From: Demequina sp. NBRC 110056
Lineage (GTDB): Bacteria; Actinomycetota; Actinomycetes; Actinomycetales; Demequinaceae
Assembly (NCBI RefSeq): GCF_002090155.1
Contig: NZ_BBRM01000006.1
Coordinates: 124,001-188,000, forward strand
Direction of reading: 5' to 3'
DNA length: 64,000 nucleotides
In this document: one piece after another, positions 14,238-25,151 of the stretch
Layout: every line of letters starts with the position of its first letter
How positions within the stretch are numbered: the first letter of the stretch is position 1
Position numbers and translations under genes: made by a program
Notes under the pieces: generated by a model
Told to the model about the DNA's origin: nothing
Database searches by the model: none
What the model saw: the letters and a program-made list of their open reading frames with translations, nothing else

Positions 14238-16085
14238 TCAGCTGGAGTGCGGCAGCGCCCGCAGGGACTGGCGCAGGAGCGCGTGCTCGGCGTCGATCGC
14301 GCTCGGCACCCGCGAGCCCATCGAGTAGAGGAACTCGGCGGTGTCGTCGGCCTCGGCCATGAGGGCGTCGCGGTCGACGGCGAACAGGCCGCGCCACTGG
14401 TCCTCGCTGACGCCGGCCGCCGCGTAGTCGATCTCTCCCGCGGCGGGCACGATGCCGAACGGGCTCTCGGCGCCGCGCGCGGTGCCCTCGACGCGGCCGA
14501 GGATCCACGCGAGCACGCGCGCGTTCTCGCCGAATCCGGGCCACAGGAAGCTGCCATCGGCGCCCTTGCGGAACCAGTTCACCTGGAACACGGCCGGGGG
14601 ACGGCCCGTCGAGCGCAGGCGCGCGCCCGTGTCGATCCAGTCCTGCCAGTGGTCGGCCATGTGCATGCCGCAGAACGGCAGCATCGCGAGCGGGTCGCGG
14701 CGCAGCTCGCCGAGCGTGCCCTCGGCAGCCGCCGTGCGCTCCGACGCCAGGGTCGCCCCCATGTAGACGCCGTGCTCCCACGTGCGGGCCTGGGCCACGA
14801 GCGGCACGTTCGAGGCGCGTCGCCCGCCGAAGACGACGGCGTCGATGACGACGCCGGCCGGGTCGTCCCAGGTGTCGGCGATGGTGGGGCACTGGGCCGC
14901 GGACACCGTGAAGCGCGAGTTGGGGTGGGCGGCCGGGCGGCCGCTGTCCGGGGTCCAGGACTCGCCGCGCCAGTCGGTCAGGTGCTCGGGCGCCTCGTCC
15001 GTGAGGCCCTCCCACCACACGTCGCCGTCGTCCGTGAGGGCGACGTTCGTGTAGATGACGTCCCGGTCGAGGGTCTCCACCGCGACGGGGTTGGTCGACT
15101 CGCCGGTGCCCGGCGCGACGCCGAAGAACCCGGCCTCGGGGTTGATGGCGCGCAGGCGGCCGTCCTCGCCCGGTGCGAGCCAGGCGATGTCGTCGCCGAT
15201 GGTCTCGACCTTCCAGCCGGGGATGGTCGGCTGCAGCATCGCGAAGTTGGTCTTGCCGCAGGCGCTCGGGAAGGCGGCGGCGACGTGGAAGACGCGGCCG
15301 GTGGGCCCGGTGACCTTGAGCAGCAGCATGTGGGCGGCGAGCCAGCCCTCGCGGTGTCCCATCGAGGAGGCGATGCGCAGCGCGAACGCCTTCTTCGCGA
15401 GGATCGCGTTGCCGCCGTACGCCGAGCCGTAGCTCCAGATCTCGCGGGTCTCGGGGAAGTGCACGATGTACTTGGTGTCGTTGCACGGCCACGCGACGTC
15501 CTGCTCGCCGGGCTCGAGGGGGGCGCCGACCGTGTGCACCGCGGGTACCCACGGGGTGTCGGGGCCGATGTGCGCGAGGGCGGCGGCGCCCATGCGGGTC
15601 ATCACTCCGGTCGACAGGACCACGTAGGGGGAGTCGGTGACCTGCACGCCGTAGCGCGCGAGCGGGCTGCCGAGCGGCCCCATGCAGAACGGCATGACGT
15701 ACATGGTGCGGCCGCGCATCGAGCCCGCGACGACGTCGCGGAGGGTCTCACGCATGCGGGCGGGAGGCTCCCAGTTGTTCGTGGGCCCCGCGTCGGACGC
15801 CGACTCCGTGCAGACGAAGGTGCGCGACTCGACGCGCGCGACGTCGTCGGGGTGGGAGCGCGCGAGGTAGGAGCCGGGACGCTTGACGGGATCGAGGGCG
15901 ATGAGCGTGCCGGCGTCGACCAGCTGCTCGGTGAGCTCCGCGCGCTCGCCGGCGGAACCGTCGCACCAGTGGACGGCGGCGGGCTCGGTGAGGGCGGCGA
16001 TGCGCTCGACCCACGCGACGATGCTGGGGTCGGCCGAAGCGGGGGCGGCGGCCGCGATGGCGGTGCGCTCGGCGGTGGCGGTCAT
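14238..16085 (-). CDS. pckG: Phosphoenolpyruvate carboxykinase (GTP)
   Basis: Catalyses oxaloacetate + GTP to phosphoenolpyruvate + GDP + CO2, the entry to gluconeogenesis, in the cytosol. The 615-residue length is typical of the GTP family. Key motifs are visible: the kinase-1a P-loop [13 protein letters not shown] (near residue 278, with the catalytic Cys), IGDDIAWL metal-binding strand (near 305), VFGGRR and the R-rich substrate region [12 protein letters not shown] (near 130). GAGGAG lies 7 nt before ATG 16085. It is divergent from a RamB-like regulator of carbon metabolism across 143 bp, which makes control by that protein likely. Confidence 0.97.
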   Translation of the reverse strand: MTATAERTAIAAAAPASADPSIVAWVERIAALTEPAAVHWCDGSAGERAELTEQLVDAGTLIALDPVKRPGSYLARSHPDDVARVESRTFVCTESASDAGPTNNWEPPARMRETLRDVVAGSMRGRTMYVMPFCMGPLGSPLARYGVQVTDSPYVVLSTGVMTRMGAAALAHIGPDTPWVPAVHTVGAPLEPGEQDVAWPCNDTKYIVHFPETREIWSYGSAYGGNAILAKKAFALRIASSMGHREGWLAAHMLLLKVTGPTGRVFHVAAAFPSACGKTNFAMLQPTIPGWKVETIGDDIAWLAPGEDGRLRAINPEAGFFGVAPGTGESTNPVAVETLDRDVIYTNVALTDDGDVWWEGLTDEAPEHLTDWRGESWTPDSGRPAAHPNSRFTVSAAQCPTIADTWDDPAGVVIDAVVFGGRRASNVPLVAQARTWEHGVYMGATLASERTAAAEGTLGELRRDPLAMLPFCGMHMADHWQDWIDTGARLRSTGRPPAVFQVNWFRKGADGSFLWPGFGENARVLAWILGRVEGTARGAESPFGIVPAAGEIDYAAAGVSEDQWRGLFAVDRDALMAEADDTAEFLYSMGSRVPSAIDAEHALLRQSLRALPHSS

Positions 16086-16214
16086 GGGCTCTCCTCGGTT
16101 GTCTTTCTGGGTGTGGTTCCTGTGCCGGATTCAGAAGTACCTCGCTTTCGACGATACGAAGGCCACACTGGACTTCCTGGCACATCGAGGTGGAAATTTC
16201 GACCGTTCTTTCGG

Positions 16215-16220
16215 TATCGT
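16215..16220 (+). promoter_or_regulatory. -10 box of the RamB-like gene, leaderless
   Basis: TATCGT ends 8 nt before ATG 16229 with no Shine-Dalgarno. A small palindrome GAAATTTC (16192-16199) and the repeated TTCGAC/TTTCGG tracts lie just upstream in the pckG-ramB gap and are possible regulator sites. Confidence 0.5.
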
Positions 16221-16228
16221 CAAGAACC

Positions 16229-17665
16229 ATGGCCGACGCAGTGACGCTGGGACGCAGGATTCGACACTTCCGCACGCAGGCGGGCTACACGCTCGACCAG
16301 CTGGGGGAGCGGACTGGGGTGGCGGCGAGCCAGTGGTCGCTCATCGAGAACGGCAAGCGCGAGCCGCGGCTGTCGCTGCTGACCGACGCCGCGAAGGCGC
16401 TCGGGGTACCCGTGCAGGAGCTGCTCGAGGACGCCCCGCCCACCGAGCGGGCCGCCCTCGAGATCGAGCTCGAGCGCGCACAGTCGGGCCATGCTTTCCG
16501 CGAGCTGGGCCTGCCGGCCCTGCGGGCCTCGCGCACGATGCCCGACGACGTGCTGAAGACGCTCGTCGGGATGCACCGGGAGCTCGAGCGCCGCGCACGT
16601 GCCGCGCTCGCGACGCCCGAGGAGGCGCGCCGGGCCAACACCCGACAGCGCCAGTACCTGCGGTCCGTCGACAGCTACCTGCCCCAGATCGAGGCGCTCG
16701 CCGACCTCGAGACGGCGGCGGTGGGTCACACGGGCGGCGCCCTCACCCACCGCACCGTCGCCGAGATCGCCTCGCGCCACGGCTTCACGATCGTCCACAC
16801 CGCGGACATGCCCCACTCGGCGCGCTGCGTCGTGGATCACGAGTCGGGCCGGATCTACATCCCGCCGGCCTCGATCCCCGGCGGCCACGGTCTCCGGTCG
16901 CTCGCTCTTCAAGCGGTCGCGCACTCGGTCCTCGATCACGAGGAGCCCTCCGACTACGAGGAGTTCCTCACGCAGCGTCTCGAGGTGAGCTACTTCGCGG
17001 CCGCGTGCCTCATGCCGCACGAGCCGTCGGTCGAGTTCCTGCAGGCCGCGAAGAACGAGCGCAACATCGCCATCGAGGACTTCCGCGACGCGTTCGGCGT
17101 CACGCATGAGGCGGCCGCGCTGCGCTTCACCAACCTCGCCACCGTCGACCTCGGCATCCCGCTGCACTTCCTGCGCGTGTCCGGCGACGGGGCCGTCGTG
17201 CGGGCCTACGAGAACGACCGGCTGCCGCTGCCGCTCGACGTGACGGGCTCGTGCGACGGCGAGATCGTGTGCCGCGAGTGGTCGGCGCGGCGCGCGTTCG
17301 CCCGCTCGACCAGGACCACGGAGTACTACCAGTACACGGACACCGTGAACGGCACGTTCTTCGAGTCGACCCAGACGGGCATCGCCGACGCCCAGGAGTT
17401 CTCCATCACCCTCGGCGTCCCCTACCGGGAGTCGCGCTGGTTCCGTGGGCGCGAGTCGACCGAGCGCTTCCAGTCGAAGTGCCCGGACGCGAGCTGCTGC
17501 CGCCGGCCCACGAACGACCTCGCCACCCGCTGGCGCGGCAAGGCGTGGGCGAGCGCCCGCGTCCACCAGCACACGTTCTCGCCGCTGCCCCACGGCACGT
17601 ATCCCGGCATCGACGACCGCGAGCTGTACGAGTTCCTCGAGGCGCACGCCGGCGACGAGTCGTGA
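16229..17665 (+). CDS. ramB: RamB-like short-chain acyl-CoA-type transcriptional regulator
   Basis: A 478-residue regulator of the XRE/ImmA-IrrE/DUF2083 type, known in corynebacteria and mycobacteria as RamB, a controller of acetate and glyoxylate-cycle genes. Residues 6-65 are a helix-turn-helix (LGRRIRHFRTQAGYTLDQL, SLIENGKREP). Residues about 165-320 are ImmA/IrrE-like (LALQAVAHSVLDHE), with a degenerate zincin motif. The C-terminus (about 330-470) is the DUF2083-like domain with clustered Cys in FQSKCPDASCC. ATG 16229 is chosen from promoter geometry; an upstream in-frame start would overlap the promoter. Placement beside pckG fits a gluconeogenesis switch. Its stop overlaps the next start. 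Confidence 0.85.
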   Translation: MADAVTLGRRIRHFRTQAGYTLDQLGERTGVAASQWSLIENGKREPRLSLLTDAAKALGVPVQELLEDAPPTERAALEIELERAQSGHAFRELGLPALRASRTMPDDVLKTLVGMHRELERRARAALATPEEARRANTRQRQYLRSVDSYLPQIEALADLETAAVGHTGGALTHRTVAEIASRHGFTIVHTADMPHSARCVVDHESGRIYIPPASIPGGHGLRSLALQAVAHSVLDHEEPSDYEEFLTQRLEVSYFAAACLMPHEPSVEFLQAAKNERNIAIEDFRDAFGVTHEAAALRFTNLATVDLGIPLHFLRVSGDGAVVRAYENDRLPLPLDVTGSCDGEIVCREWSARRAFARSTRTTEYYQYTDTVNGTFFESTQTGIADAQEFSITLGVPYRESRWFRGRESTERFQSKCPDASCCRRPTNDLATRWRGKAWASARVHQHTFSPLPHGTYPGIDDRELYEFLEAHAGDES

Positions 17666-18384
17666 CCGCGCCCGGGAGGTCGTTCGGCGCGGCCGCGGCC
17701 GACTACGAGCGCGGCAGGCCCGGCTACCCGGCCGATGCGGTCGCCTGGATGGTGGGCGCCTCACCTCTCGCGGTGGTCGCCGACGTGGGCGCCGGCACGG
17801 GGAAGCTCACCCGTGCGCTCGTCGCGGCGGGTCACGGCGTGATCGCCGTCGATCCCGACCCGCAGATGCTCGCCGCGCTCGCGGCTGCCGTCCCCGAGGC
17901 CGGTCGTGTCGAGGGCACGGCCGAGCGGCTGCCGCTGGCGGCACAGAGCGCCGATGCGGTCGTGCTCGGCCAGGCGTGGCACTGGGTCGACGTCGCCGAG
18001 GGCTCCGCGGAGATCGCGCGCGTCCTCCGTCCCGGGGGCACGCTCGGGCTCGTGTGGAACATCCGCGACGAGTCCGTGCCCTGGGTCGCGGAGCTGACCA
18101 AGGCGATGCACGGCTCCGCGGCCGAGCGCCTCCTGGCCGGGGACGGGCCGCGCGTCGGTGCGCCGTTCCCCGCGCTCGAGGAGCGCTCGTGGTCGTGGGT
18201 GAGGACCATGGCTGTGAGCGACCTGCAGGCGATGGTCCGCTCGCGCAGCTACTACCTGGAGGCCGACGCCCACCGGCGGGCCGTCATCGACGAGGCGGTC
18301 CTGCGCATCGGCTCCGCCGTCGCCCGCGACGGCACGATCGACCTGCCCTACGTGACGCGCGCGTTCCGCACGACGCGGCCCTGA
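17662..18384 (+). CDS. Class I SAM-dependent methyltransferase
   Basis: A 240-residue methyltransferase of the Methyltransf_11 type. Motif I VVADVGAGTGKLT (near residue 38), the acidic end of beta-2 VIAVDPDPQM (near 60), a post-I ADAVVLGQAWHWVD (near 98; the HW motif is typical of UbiE/trans-aconitate-methyltransferase relatives) and RVLRPGGTLGLVW (near 122). N-terminal AADYERGRPGYP is also characteristic. Substrate unknown. GTG 17662 overlaps the RamB stop (GTGA), so it is co-translated, though a functional link is not obvious. Confidence 0.87.
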   Translation: MTAPGRSFGAAAADYERGRPGYPADAVAWMVGASPLAVVADVGAGTGKLTRALVAAGHGVIAVDPDPQMLAALAAAVPEAGRVEGTAERLPLAAQSADAVVLGQAWHWVDVAEGSAEIARVLRPGGTLGLVWNIRDESVPWVAELTKAMHGSAAERLLAGDGPRVGAPFPALEERSWSWVRTMAVSDLQAMVRSRSYYLEADAHRRAVIDEAVLRIGSAVARDGTIDLPYVTRAFRTTRP

Positions 18385-18439
18385 GCTGACGCCGGGGGGA
18401 CAGGCGCGGCGGTTCGCGAGCGACCGTGGGGGCGTCAGC
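18385..18439. terminator. Weak bidirectional hairpin between convergent genes
   Basis: GCTGACGCC (18385-18393) pairs with GGCGTCAGC (18431-18439) across a 37-nt loop between the methyltransferase and the minus-strand membrane gene. The long loop makes it uncertain. Confidence 0.35.
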
Positions 18440-18989
18440 CGAGCAGCGCGATGGCCGCGGCGGCGACGGAGGCCACGACGATGCCGATCCCGGCCCAGTC
18501 CGCCCGCTTGACCGCTGAGGGGCCGCTCGGCGCGGCGTCGGCGCTGCCTGCGGAGCGCGAGTCCTCCACGATGGCGCCGATCTCCGCGGCGATGTGCTCC
18601 GTGCTGCGCTCGTCGCCTTCCTGGCCGCGTGCGCGCAGGCGGCGCGAGGCGCCCGACACGGGCGCGGCGAACGAGCCGATGCGCTTGCCGTCGTCACCCA
18701 CGAGCTCGAGCGACCACTTGAGCTCGACGCCGGCGATGCGGTCCACCGGCATCGAGGCGATCTGCACGACGTTGCGCAGCTCGATCTCGTCGGGACTCAC
18801 GACCACCGACGGGCGCAGGAACGCCGCCCAGCCGAGCCCCGCCGCGGCAAGCCCGAGACCAAGACCCACGTGCGCATCGGCGAACCCGCTCGAGGCGAGC
18901 TGCACGATGGCGACCGCCGCGCCGAAGCCCACGGCGATCCAGCCCCAGATGAGCGATGAGCGCAGACGGTGGACGACCATGTCCACCAT
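18435..18989 (-). CDS. PH-domain-like membrane protein
   Basis: A 184-residue protein of unknown function. Two membrane segments lie near residues 10-50 (SLIWGWIAVGFGAAVAIVQL; VGLGLGLAAAGLGWAAFL). They are followed by a cytosolic bacterial PH-like beta domain (VVVSPDEIELRNVVQIASMP, VAGVELKWSLEL), a charged linker (RRLRARGQEGDERSTEH) and a third C-terminal membrane segment (GIGIVVASVAAAAIALLG). ATG 18989 is taken as start; 18980 is possible. It is convergent with the methyltransferase and divergent from typA. The layout is shared with the 27611-28096 protein, but the sequences differ. Confidence 0.68.
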   Translation of the reverse strand: MVDMVVHRLRSSLIWGWIAVGFGAAVAIVQLASSGFADAHVGLGLGLAAAGLGWAAFLRPSVVVSPDEIELRNVVQIASMPVDRIAGVELKWSLELVGDDGKRIGSFAAPVSGASRRLRARGQEGDERSTEHIAAEIGAIVEDSRSAGSADAAPSGPSAVKRADWAGIGIVVASVAAAAIALLG

Positions 18990-19050
18990 CGTCCCACGCA
19001 GGGGATGCGTGCCCGACCGGCCCGCCACAGCCGCGCCGCGCGCGACCGGC

Positions 19051-19056
19051 TAGAAT
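19051..19056 (+). promoter_or_regulatory. -10 box of typA
   Basis: TAGAAT about 78 bp upstream of the typA start, giving a leader of roughly 70 nt that ends in the Shine-Dalgarno AAGGA. No clear -35 box is visible. Confidence 0.45.
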
Positions 19057-19134
19057 GTCACCGGCTCTTAGTCCGTGCGCGGCGCGCAACGGCCCGCCCG
19101 CGTCCCCTCCCCTCCAAGGAATCGAGATCCTGTC

Positions 19135-21036
<1,902 letters not shown>

Positions 21037-21048
21037 CCCCGTCTCCAC

Positions 21049-21086
21049 CGTCAGCCCCGCCCGGCCTCAGTTGGGCGGGGCTGACG
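21049..21086 (+). terminator. Terminator after typA
   Basis: Perfect 14-bp stem CGTCAGCCCCGCCC (21049-21062) with GGGCGGGGCTGACG (21073-21086), 10-nt loop. Confidence 0.85.
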
Positions 21087-21137
21087 TCGTCTCGGACCTC
21101 CTCCGGGCGGCCGATGCGCGTGCCCGGCCGCAGTGGC

Positions 21138-21143
21138 TACGGT
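21138..21143 (+). promoter_or_regulatory. -10 box of the 21150 lipoprotein gene, leaderless
   Basis: TACGGT ends 6 nt before ATG 21150; no Shine-Dalgarno. The GCCGATGCGC motif sits at 21110-21119, in the -35 region. Confidence 0.45.
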
Positions 21144-21149
21144 GCCGTC

Positions 21150-21599
21150 ATGAACGTGGTCACGGTGGGGGCGGTCGCGGTGGCGCTCGTGCTCGCGGGC
21201 TGCTCGTCGAGCGCCACGAGCTCGTCTGGGGAGGACGCGGCGGCGGCGTGGCCATCGACCGTCTCGCTTCCGGAGGCGGACGCTCTCGCGTGGTACGCGA
21301 GAGACCCCGGCACCGGGTCCGGAGAGGTGCACGGCGTCGCCTTCCGCGACAACTCCGTCGCCAACGAGGTGCTCAACGCCGCCTACGACGACGGCTGGGA
21401 GCTCTTCACCGCGGGCGAGGGAGGAATCGCCGAGGGGATCTATGAGGGGCCCGCGATGCGCGACTGGGCGCTGTGCCGCGACGGCGACCTGCTGCACGTG
21501 TACTGGCTCCCCCAGGAGTCGACATTCGCGGACGGGACGCCGATCACGGTGCCATCGACCCAGGTGTACGTCACGAACGACTTCGGTGGCTGTGCATAG
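21150..21599 (+). CDS. Hypothetical lipoprotein
   Basis: A 149-residue exported protein with a type II signal peptide: MNVVTVGAVAVALVLAGC gives a hydrophobic stretch and lipobox LAGC with Cys18, followed by a Ser/Thr linker. The mature domain (about 100 residues) contains VLNAAYDDGWELFTAGEGG and two late Cys (CRDG and terminal GGCA) that could form a disulfide outside the membrane. No known domain recognised. It is transcribed from its own leaderless promoter ahead of a DUF6113 gene. Confidence 0.72.
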   Translation: MNVVTVGAVAVALVLAGCSSSATSSSGEDAAAAWPSTVSLPEADALAWYARDPGTGSGEVHGVAFRDNSVANEVLNAAYDDGWELFTAGEGGIAEGIYEGPAMRDWALCRDGDLLHVYWLPQESTFADGTPITVPSTQVYVTNDFGGCA

Positions 21600-21647
21600 A
21601 CCGGCGCGTCGCCGAGCGTGTCATCACCAGGACCTATCCTGGGACGC

Positions 21648-21998
21648 ATGAAGGACGCACTCGCCTACCTCGTGCTCATCGCGGGCGGCATCATCACGGC
21701 GAGCGTGGGTGCCGTCGCGCACCGCGGCTACGTCCCGTGGGGACTCGTCGCGAGCATCCTGATGGTCGGCCTCGCCGCGGTGTTCTCCCGCGCGTGGCTG
21801 GGCTTCACGGGGCTCGGCGTGTTCGCCGGCGCGTGGCTGGTCGCGACCTTCGTGTGGTCGCTCAACGGTCCCGGCGGATCGGTGCTCATCGTGCAGGACG
21901 CGGTGGGTGTCGCCTGGCTCGCGGGCGCGACCGTGATGATCGTGGCGTCGGCCCTGGTGCCGACCCGAGTCTTGGTGGGGGCACATGGCACGCGGTAA
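21648..21998 (+). CDS. DUF6113-like membrane protein
   Basis: A 116-residue protein made almost entirely of four hydrophobic segments (ALAYLVLIAGGIITASVGAV; YVPWGLVASILMVGLAAVF; FTGLGVFAGAWLVATFVW; AVGVAWLAGATVMIVASALV). This resembles the small DUF6113 actinobacterial membrane family; function unknown. TATCCT (21635-21640) lies 7 nt before ATG 21648, so the message is leaderless. Its last 14 bases overlap the VanW-protein gene, which suggests co-expression in one operon. Confidence 0.7.
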   Translation: MKDALAYLVLIAGGIITASVGAVAHRGYVPWGLVASILMVGLAAVFSRAWLGFTGLGVFAGAWLVATFVWSLNGPGGSVLIVQDAVGVAWLAGATVMIVASALVPTRVLVGAHGTR

Positions 21999-24738
21999 GG
22001 ATGCGGCGCGGCGCGAGGCCGAGCGTCAGCTCGCCAAGAGGCGCAACTCGGCGGCGCACCGGTCGCTGCGCAAGCGCGCCGAGCGCGGCAAGGGCGCGCA
22101 TCTCGCCGCCCCCGACGGTGCCGATGCGCCGGACGCCGCGGCGCTGAACTCACAGCGCCTCGAGGCCGCCGCAGTCGTGCCCGAGACCGCCGACGCGCCC
22201 GAGAGCAACGAGCCGCCCGCCGACGCGATCGAGGAGCGGGTGCCGACGTCCGAGCTGCGCGCGCCCGCATGGCTCGCAGCCGAGGGCTTCACCGCGGAGG
22301 ACGCGACGCCCGCCGATGATGCGCCTGAAGCGGCCGACGAGACTCCCGCGTGGGCGCAGGACGAGGCGGCGCCGTACACGCCGGTCTTCGACCCGGCTCC
22401 GCGCCCGGGCGACCCCGACTACGTCGACCCGGACAAGGAGGAGCCCGCCGGCACGGAAGCCGACGCGGAGGGCACCGAGCCGGATGACGCCGAGCTGAAT
22501 GGCCCCGAGCCGAGCGATGCCGAGCCGGAGGCCACGGAGCCGGATGACGCCGAGCTGAGTGGCCCCGAGTCGAGCGACGCGCAGGAGACGGCGGTGCTCC
22601 CGGCGGTCGATGAGGCTGCCGTCATAGACGAGCCTGCCGCGGCCAAGACGCACGAGGTCGGCTCCCCGGCACCGGACGACGCCGACGTCACGGAGACCGC
22701 CGTGCTCGCACCCGTCGTCGACGAGGAGCCGAAGGACGAGTCCCCGTCCGTCGCGCGCGCCAGCCTGCTCGGGGGAGCTGCGGCGGCTGGCGCCGCAGCA
22801 TCGGCGCAAGCCGCCTCCTCGGGCGACGCCGAGACCGCCGCATCCGAGTCGAGCGCGCCGGCGATCGAGGAGAGCGCTCCAGCGACCGACGCCGTCGCCG
22901 AGCCTGCGCCCGCGTCTACCACTGCTGCGAGCGCTCCGGAGGCGAGCAGCGAGACCGCGACCACGCCGCCGTGGGCCGCCGCCCCGGCCGCAGGCGCGGC
23001 CGCTGAGCCAGCGAGCGCATCGGCGCCCTCGTCGTCCGGCGACGACGGGACCGAGGCCCCTGCGCGCCGTCGCGGGCGGTGGGCCATCGTGCCGCTCATC
23101 ATCGTCGCGATCGGCGTGCTGTACGTGGGCGCGCAGGCGCTGCTCTCCGGGACCGTGCCGCGCGCGACCGAGGCGCTGGGCGTCTCGATCGGCGGCATGA
23201 GCACCTCGGAGGCGACGGGGGCGCTCGACGACCACGTCGAGGCGGCTGCTGCCGAGGACCTGGTGCTCGAGACCACGGGTCAGTCGTACACGACGACGGC
23301 GACGGCAGCTGGGCTGGCGGTGGACGCCGAGGCGACCGTCGACGAGGTCACGGGCTTCACGCTCGCGCCACAGCGCCTGTGGATGCACATCGTCGGTGGA
23401 GGTCACCTCGACCCCGTGATCACCGTCGACGACGACGCCCTCGACGCGACCGTCGCCGAGGCCGCGCTCGCGATCGACGGCCCCGCGGTGGACGCAGGCG
23501 TCGCGATCGCGGGAGAGAGCATCGAGGTGGTGCCCGGTCGCCCGGCGATCGAGGTGGATCAGCCCGCCTCGGCGCAGCTCATCGCGGCCGCCTGGCCGGG
23601 CTCGCAGACCGTCGAGCTCATCGCGACCGTCGAGGACCCCGCCATCACCGACGAGGCCGCCGAGGGCTTCGCCGCCGCGCTCGACCAGGAGCTGCTCGCC
23701 GGACCCGTGACTCTCGTCGGCGACGACGTCGAGACGAGCGTGGACGCGGCGACCGTCGCGGAGTTCTCCTCGGTGGTCGCGGGCGACTCTGGCCTCGAGC
23801 TCCAGATCGACGGCGTCGGCCTCGCCGCGCAGATGGTCGCCGACGACCCGGACCTCGCGACGCAGGGGGAGAACGCGTCGGTCACGTTCGACGACGACCA
23901 CGAGATCGTCATCGACGAGGGCCGCCCCGGCATCACCATCGACGGCGAGGCGCTCGCGGGGGTCATCACCTCCGCCGCGGGCAGCGCGGACCGGACGGGC
24001 GAGCTCCCGTACACGTCTGCTGACGCCGAGGTCTCGCCTGAGGACCTCGGCATCCCGGACCTCCGAGAGGTCGTCGCCTCGTTCGACACCCCGCTCACGG
24101 CGGAGCCCGTCCGCACCCAGAACCTGCGCACCGCGGCGGCCGACGTCGAGGGCACCATGCTCATGCCTGGCGACGAGTTCAACCTGCACGAGATCCTGTC
24201 GCCGATCACCGCGGAGGAGGGGTACGGCGACGCCCACGTGATCGTGGACGGCGTCCTCACCTCTGGGCTGGGCGGCGGCCTATCGCAGATGGCGACGACG
24301 AGCTACAACGCGGCATACTTCGCGGGCTACGAGCTGCTCCAGCACCGCCCGCACTCGGTGTGGTTCACGCGCTATCCGGCGGGCCGCGAGTCGACGCTGT
24401 GGGGCTCGACCATCAACGTCCGCTTCGTCAACAACACCCCGTACGCCGCCGCCATCAACAGCTACGTCTCGGGCGGCCGCCTGCACGTGGACATCTGGTC
24501 GACGCCGCACTTCGAGGTGCAGACATCCGCGAGCCCCAAGTCCAACGTGACGCAGCCGGGCACCAAGGAGGTCCGCGCGGCCAACTGCGAGGCCAAGGGC
24601 CCCGGTCAGCCGGGCTTCACCATCACGAACACCCGCGTCGTGACGCTCGACGGCGACGAGGTCGACCGCAACGTCGACACCTGGACCTACCAGCCCGACG
24701 ACGCCATCAAGTGCGTCAGCGAGGACGACGACTCCTGA
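21985..24738 (+). CDS. VanW-family envelope protein with a long acidic cytoplasmic tail
   Basis: A 917-residue membrane protein. Residues 1-35 are strongly basic (RREAERQLAKRRNSAAHRSL). Residues about 40-350 are a disordered Asp/Glu/Ala/Ser-rich region that includes two 20-residue tandem repeats (TEPDDAELNGPE / TEPDDAELSGPE). A single membrane helix (AIVPLIIVAIGVLYVGAQAL, about 362-382) follows, then extracytoplasmic YoaR-like domains (about 385-700) and a C-terminal VanW domain (about 715-880; MLMPGDEFNLHEIL, GGGLSQMATTSYNAAY). The family is named from vancomycin-resistance clusters, but its biochemical role is not established; cell-wall contact is likely. A hairpin follows the stop. Confidence 0.87.
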   Translation: MARGKDAARREAERQLAKRRNSAAHRSLRKRAERGKGAHLAAPDGADAPDAAALNSQRLEAAAVVPETADAPESNEPPADAIEERVPTSELRAPAWLAAEGFTAEDATPADDAPEAADETPAWAQDEAAPYTPVFDPAPRPGDPDYVDPDKEEPAGTEADAEGTEPDDAELNGPEPSDAEPEATEPDDAELSGPESSDAQETAVLPAVDEAAVIDEPAAAKTHEVGSPAPDDADVTETAVLAPVVDEEPKDESPSVARASLLGGAAAAGAAASAQAASSGDAETAASESSAPAIEESAPATDAVAEPAPASTTAASAPEASSETATTPPWAAAPAAGAAAEPASASAPSSSGDDGTEAPARRRGRWAIVPLIIVAIGVLYVGAQALLSGTVPRATEALGVSIGGMSTSEATGALDDHVEAAAAEDLVLETTGQSYTTTATAAGLAVDAEATVDEVTGFTLAPQRLWMHIVGGGHLDPVITVDDDALDATVAEAALAIDGPAVDAGVAIAGESIEVVPGRPAIEVDQPASAQLIAAAWPGSQTVELIATVEDPAITDEAAEGFAAALDQELLAGPVTLVGDDVETSVDAATVAEFSSVVAGDSGLELQIDGVGLAAQMVADDPDLATQGENASVTFDDDHEIVIDEGRPGITIDGEALAGVITSAAGSADRTGELPYTSADAEVSPEDLGIPDLREVVASFDTPLTAEPVRTQNLRTAAADVEGTMLMPGDEFNLHEILSPITAEEGYGDAHVIVDGVLTSGLGGGLSQMATTSYNAAYFAGYELLQHRPHSVWFTRYPAGRESTLWGSTINVRFVNNTPYAAAINSYVSGGRLHVDIWSTPHFEVQTSASPKSNVTQPGTKEVRAANCEAKGPGQPGFTITNTRVVTLDGDEVDRNVDTWTYQPDDAIKCVSEDDDS
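22471..22590 (+). repeat. Two 60-bp tandem repeats inside the VanW gene
   Basis: Units at 22471-22530 and 22531-22590 share GAGCCGGATGACGCCGAGCT exactly and code for 20-residue acidic repeats. In-frame expansion and contraction would only change the length of the disordered tail. Confidence 0.7.
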
Positions 24739-24740
24739 GC

Positions 24741-24768
24741 GGTGCGGACGGGTGAATCCGCCCGCACC
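24741..24768 (+). terminator. Hairpin after VanW gene
   Basis: GGTGCGGACGG (24741-24751) pairs with CCGCCCGCACC (24758-24768), one mismatch, loop GTGAAT. TATGAT at 24777-24782 just downstream is a likely -10 box for the ferredoxin operon. Confidence 0.6.
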
Positions 24769-24818
24769 CTCAGGGCTATGATGGTCCGGTTCGCACCCTC
24801 GCCTGAAACGGAGATGAA

Positions 24819-25142
24819 GTGACCTACGTCATCGCCCTGCCTTGTGTCGACGTCAAGGACAAGGCCTGCATCGACGAGTGTCCCGTCGACTGCATCTACG
24901 AGGGCGAGCGCTCGCTGTACATCCACCCCGACGAGTGCGTCGACTGCGGTGCCTGCGAGCCTGTCTGCCCCGTCGAGGCGATCTACTACGAGGACGACGT
25001 CCCCGACAAGTGGGCGGACTACTACAACGCGAACGTCGAGTTCTTCTCGGAGATCGGCTCGCCCGGCGGTGCCGCCAAGATGGGCCTCATCGAGCACGAC
25101 CACGACCTCATCAAGTCGCTTCCGCCGAACCCCAACGGCTGA
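24819..25142 (+). CDS. fdxA: 7Fe ferredoxin
   Basis: A 107-residue electron carrier of the [3Fe-4S][4Fe-4S] type. Cysteines fall at 9, 17, 21, 25, 40, 43, 46 and 50 (CVDVKDKACIDECPVDC; CVDCGACEPVCPVEA). By comparison with Azotobacter ferredoxin I, 9/17/50 would hold the 3Fe cluster and 21/40/43/46 the 4Fe cluster. The C-terminus (about 60-107) is the usual actinobacterial extension (KWADYYNANVEFF). GTG 24819 follows AACGGAG. It precedes dapC by 9 bp, the same pair as fdxC-dapC in Mycobacterium. The electron partner cannot be read from here. Confidence 0.93.
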   Translation: MTYVIALPCVDVKDKACIDECPVDCIYEGERSLYIHPDECVDCGACEPVCPVEAIYYEDDVPDKWADYYNANVEFFSEIGSPGGAAKMGLIEHDHDLIKSLPPNPNG

Positions 25143-25151
25143 TCGGCGGGC

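Noticed and set aside
16190..16228. Longer start for the RamB-like protein at 16190
   Set aside because: The extra 13 residues would be encoded across the -10 box and are absent from the family's usual N-terminus.
18675..18684. GCCGATGCGC copies read as Arg-Ile-Gly (661, 18303, 18675, 25691, 44472)
   Set aside because: CGC-ATC-GGC is the preferred codon choice for Arg-Ile-Gly, so these five copies need no motif selection and were not used as evidence for it.
19030..19134. Possible riboswitch in the typA leader
   Set aside because: The leader is only about 70 nt, without a recognisable aptamer core; only a -10 box and a Shine-Dalgarno are supported.
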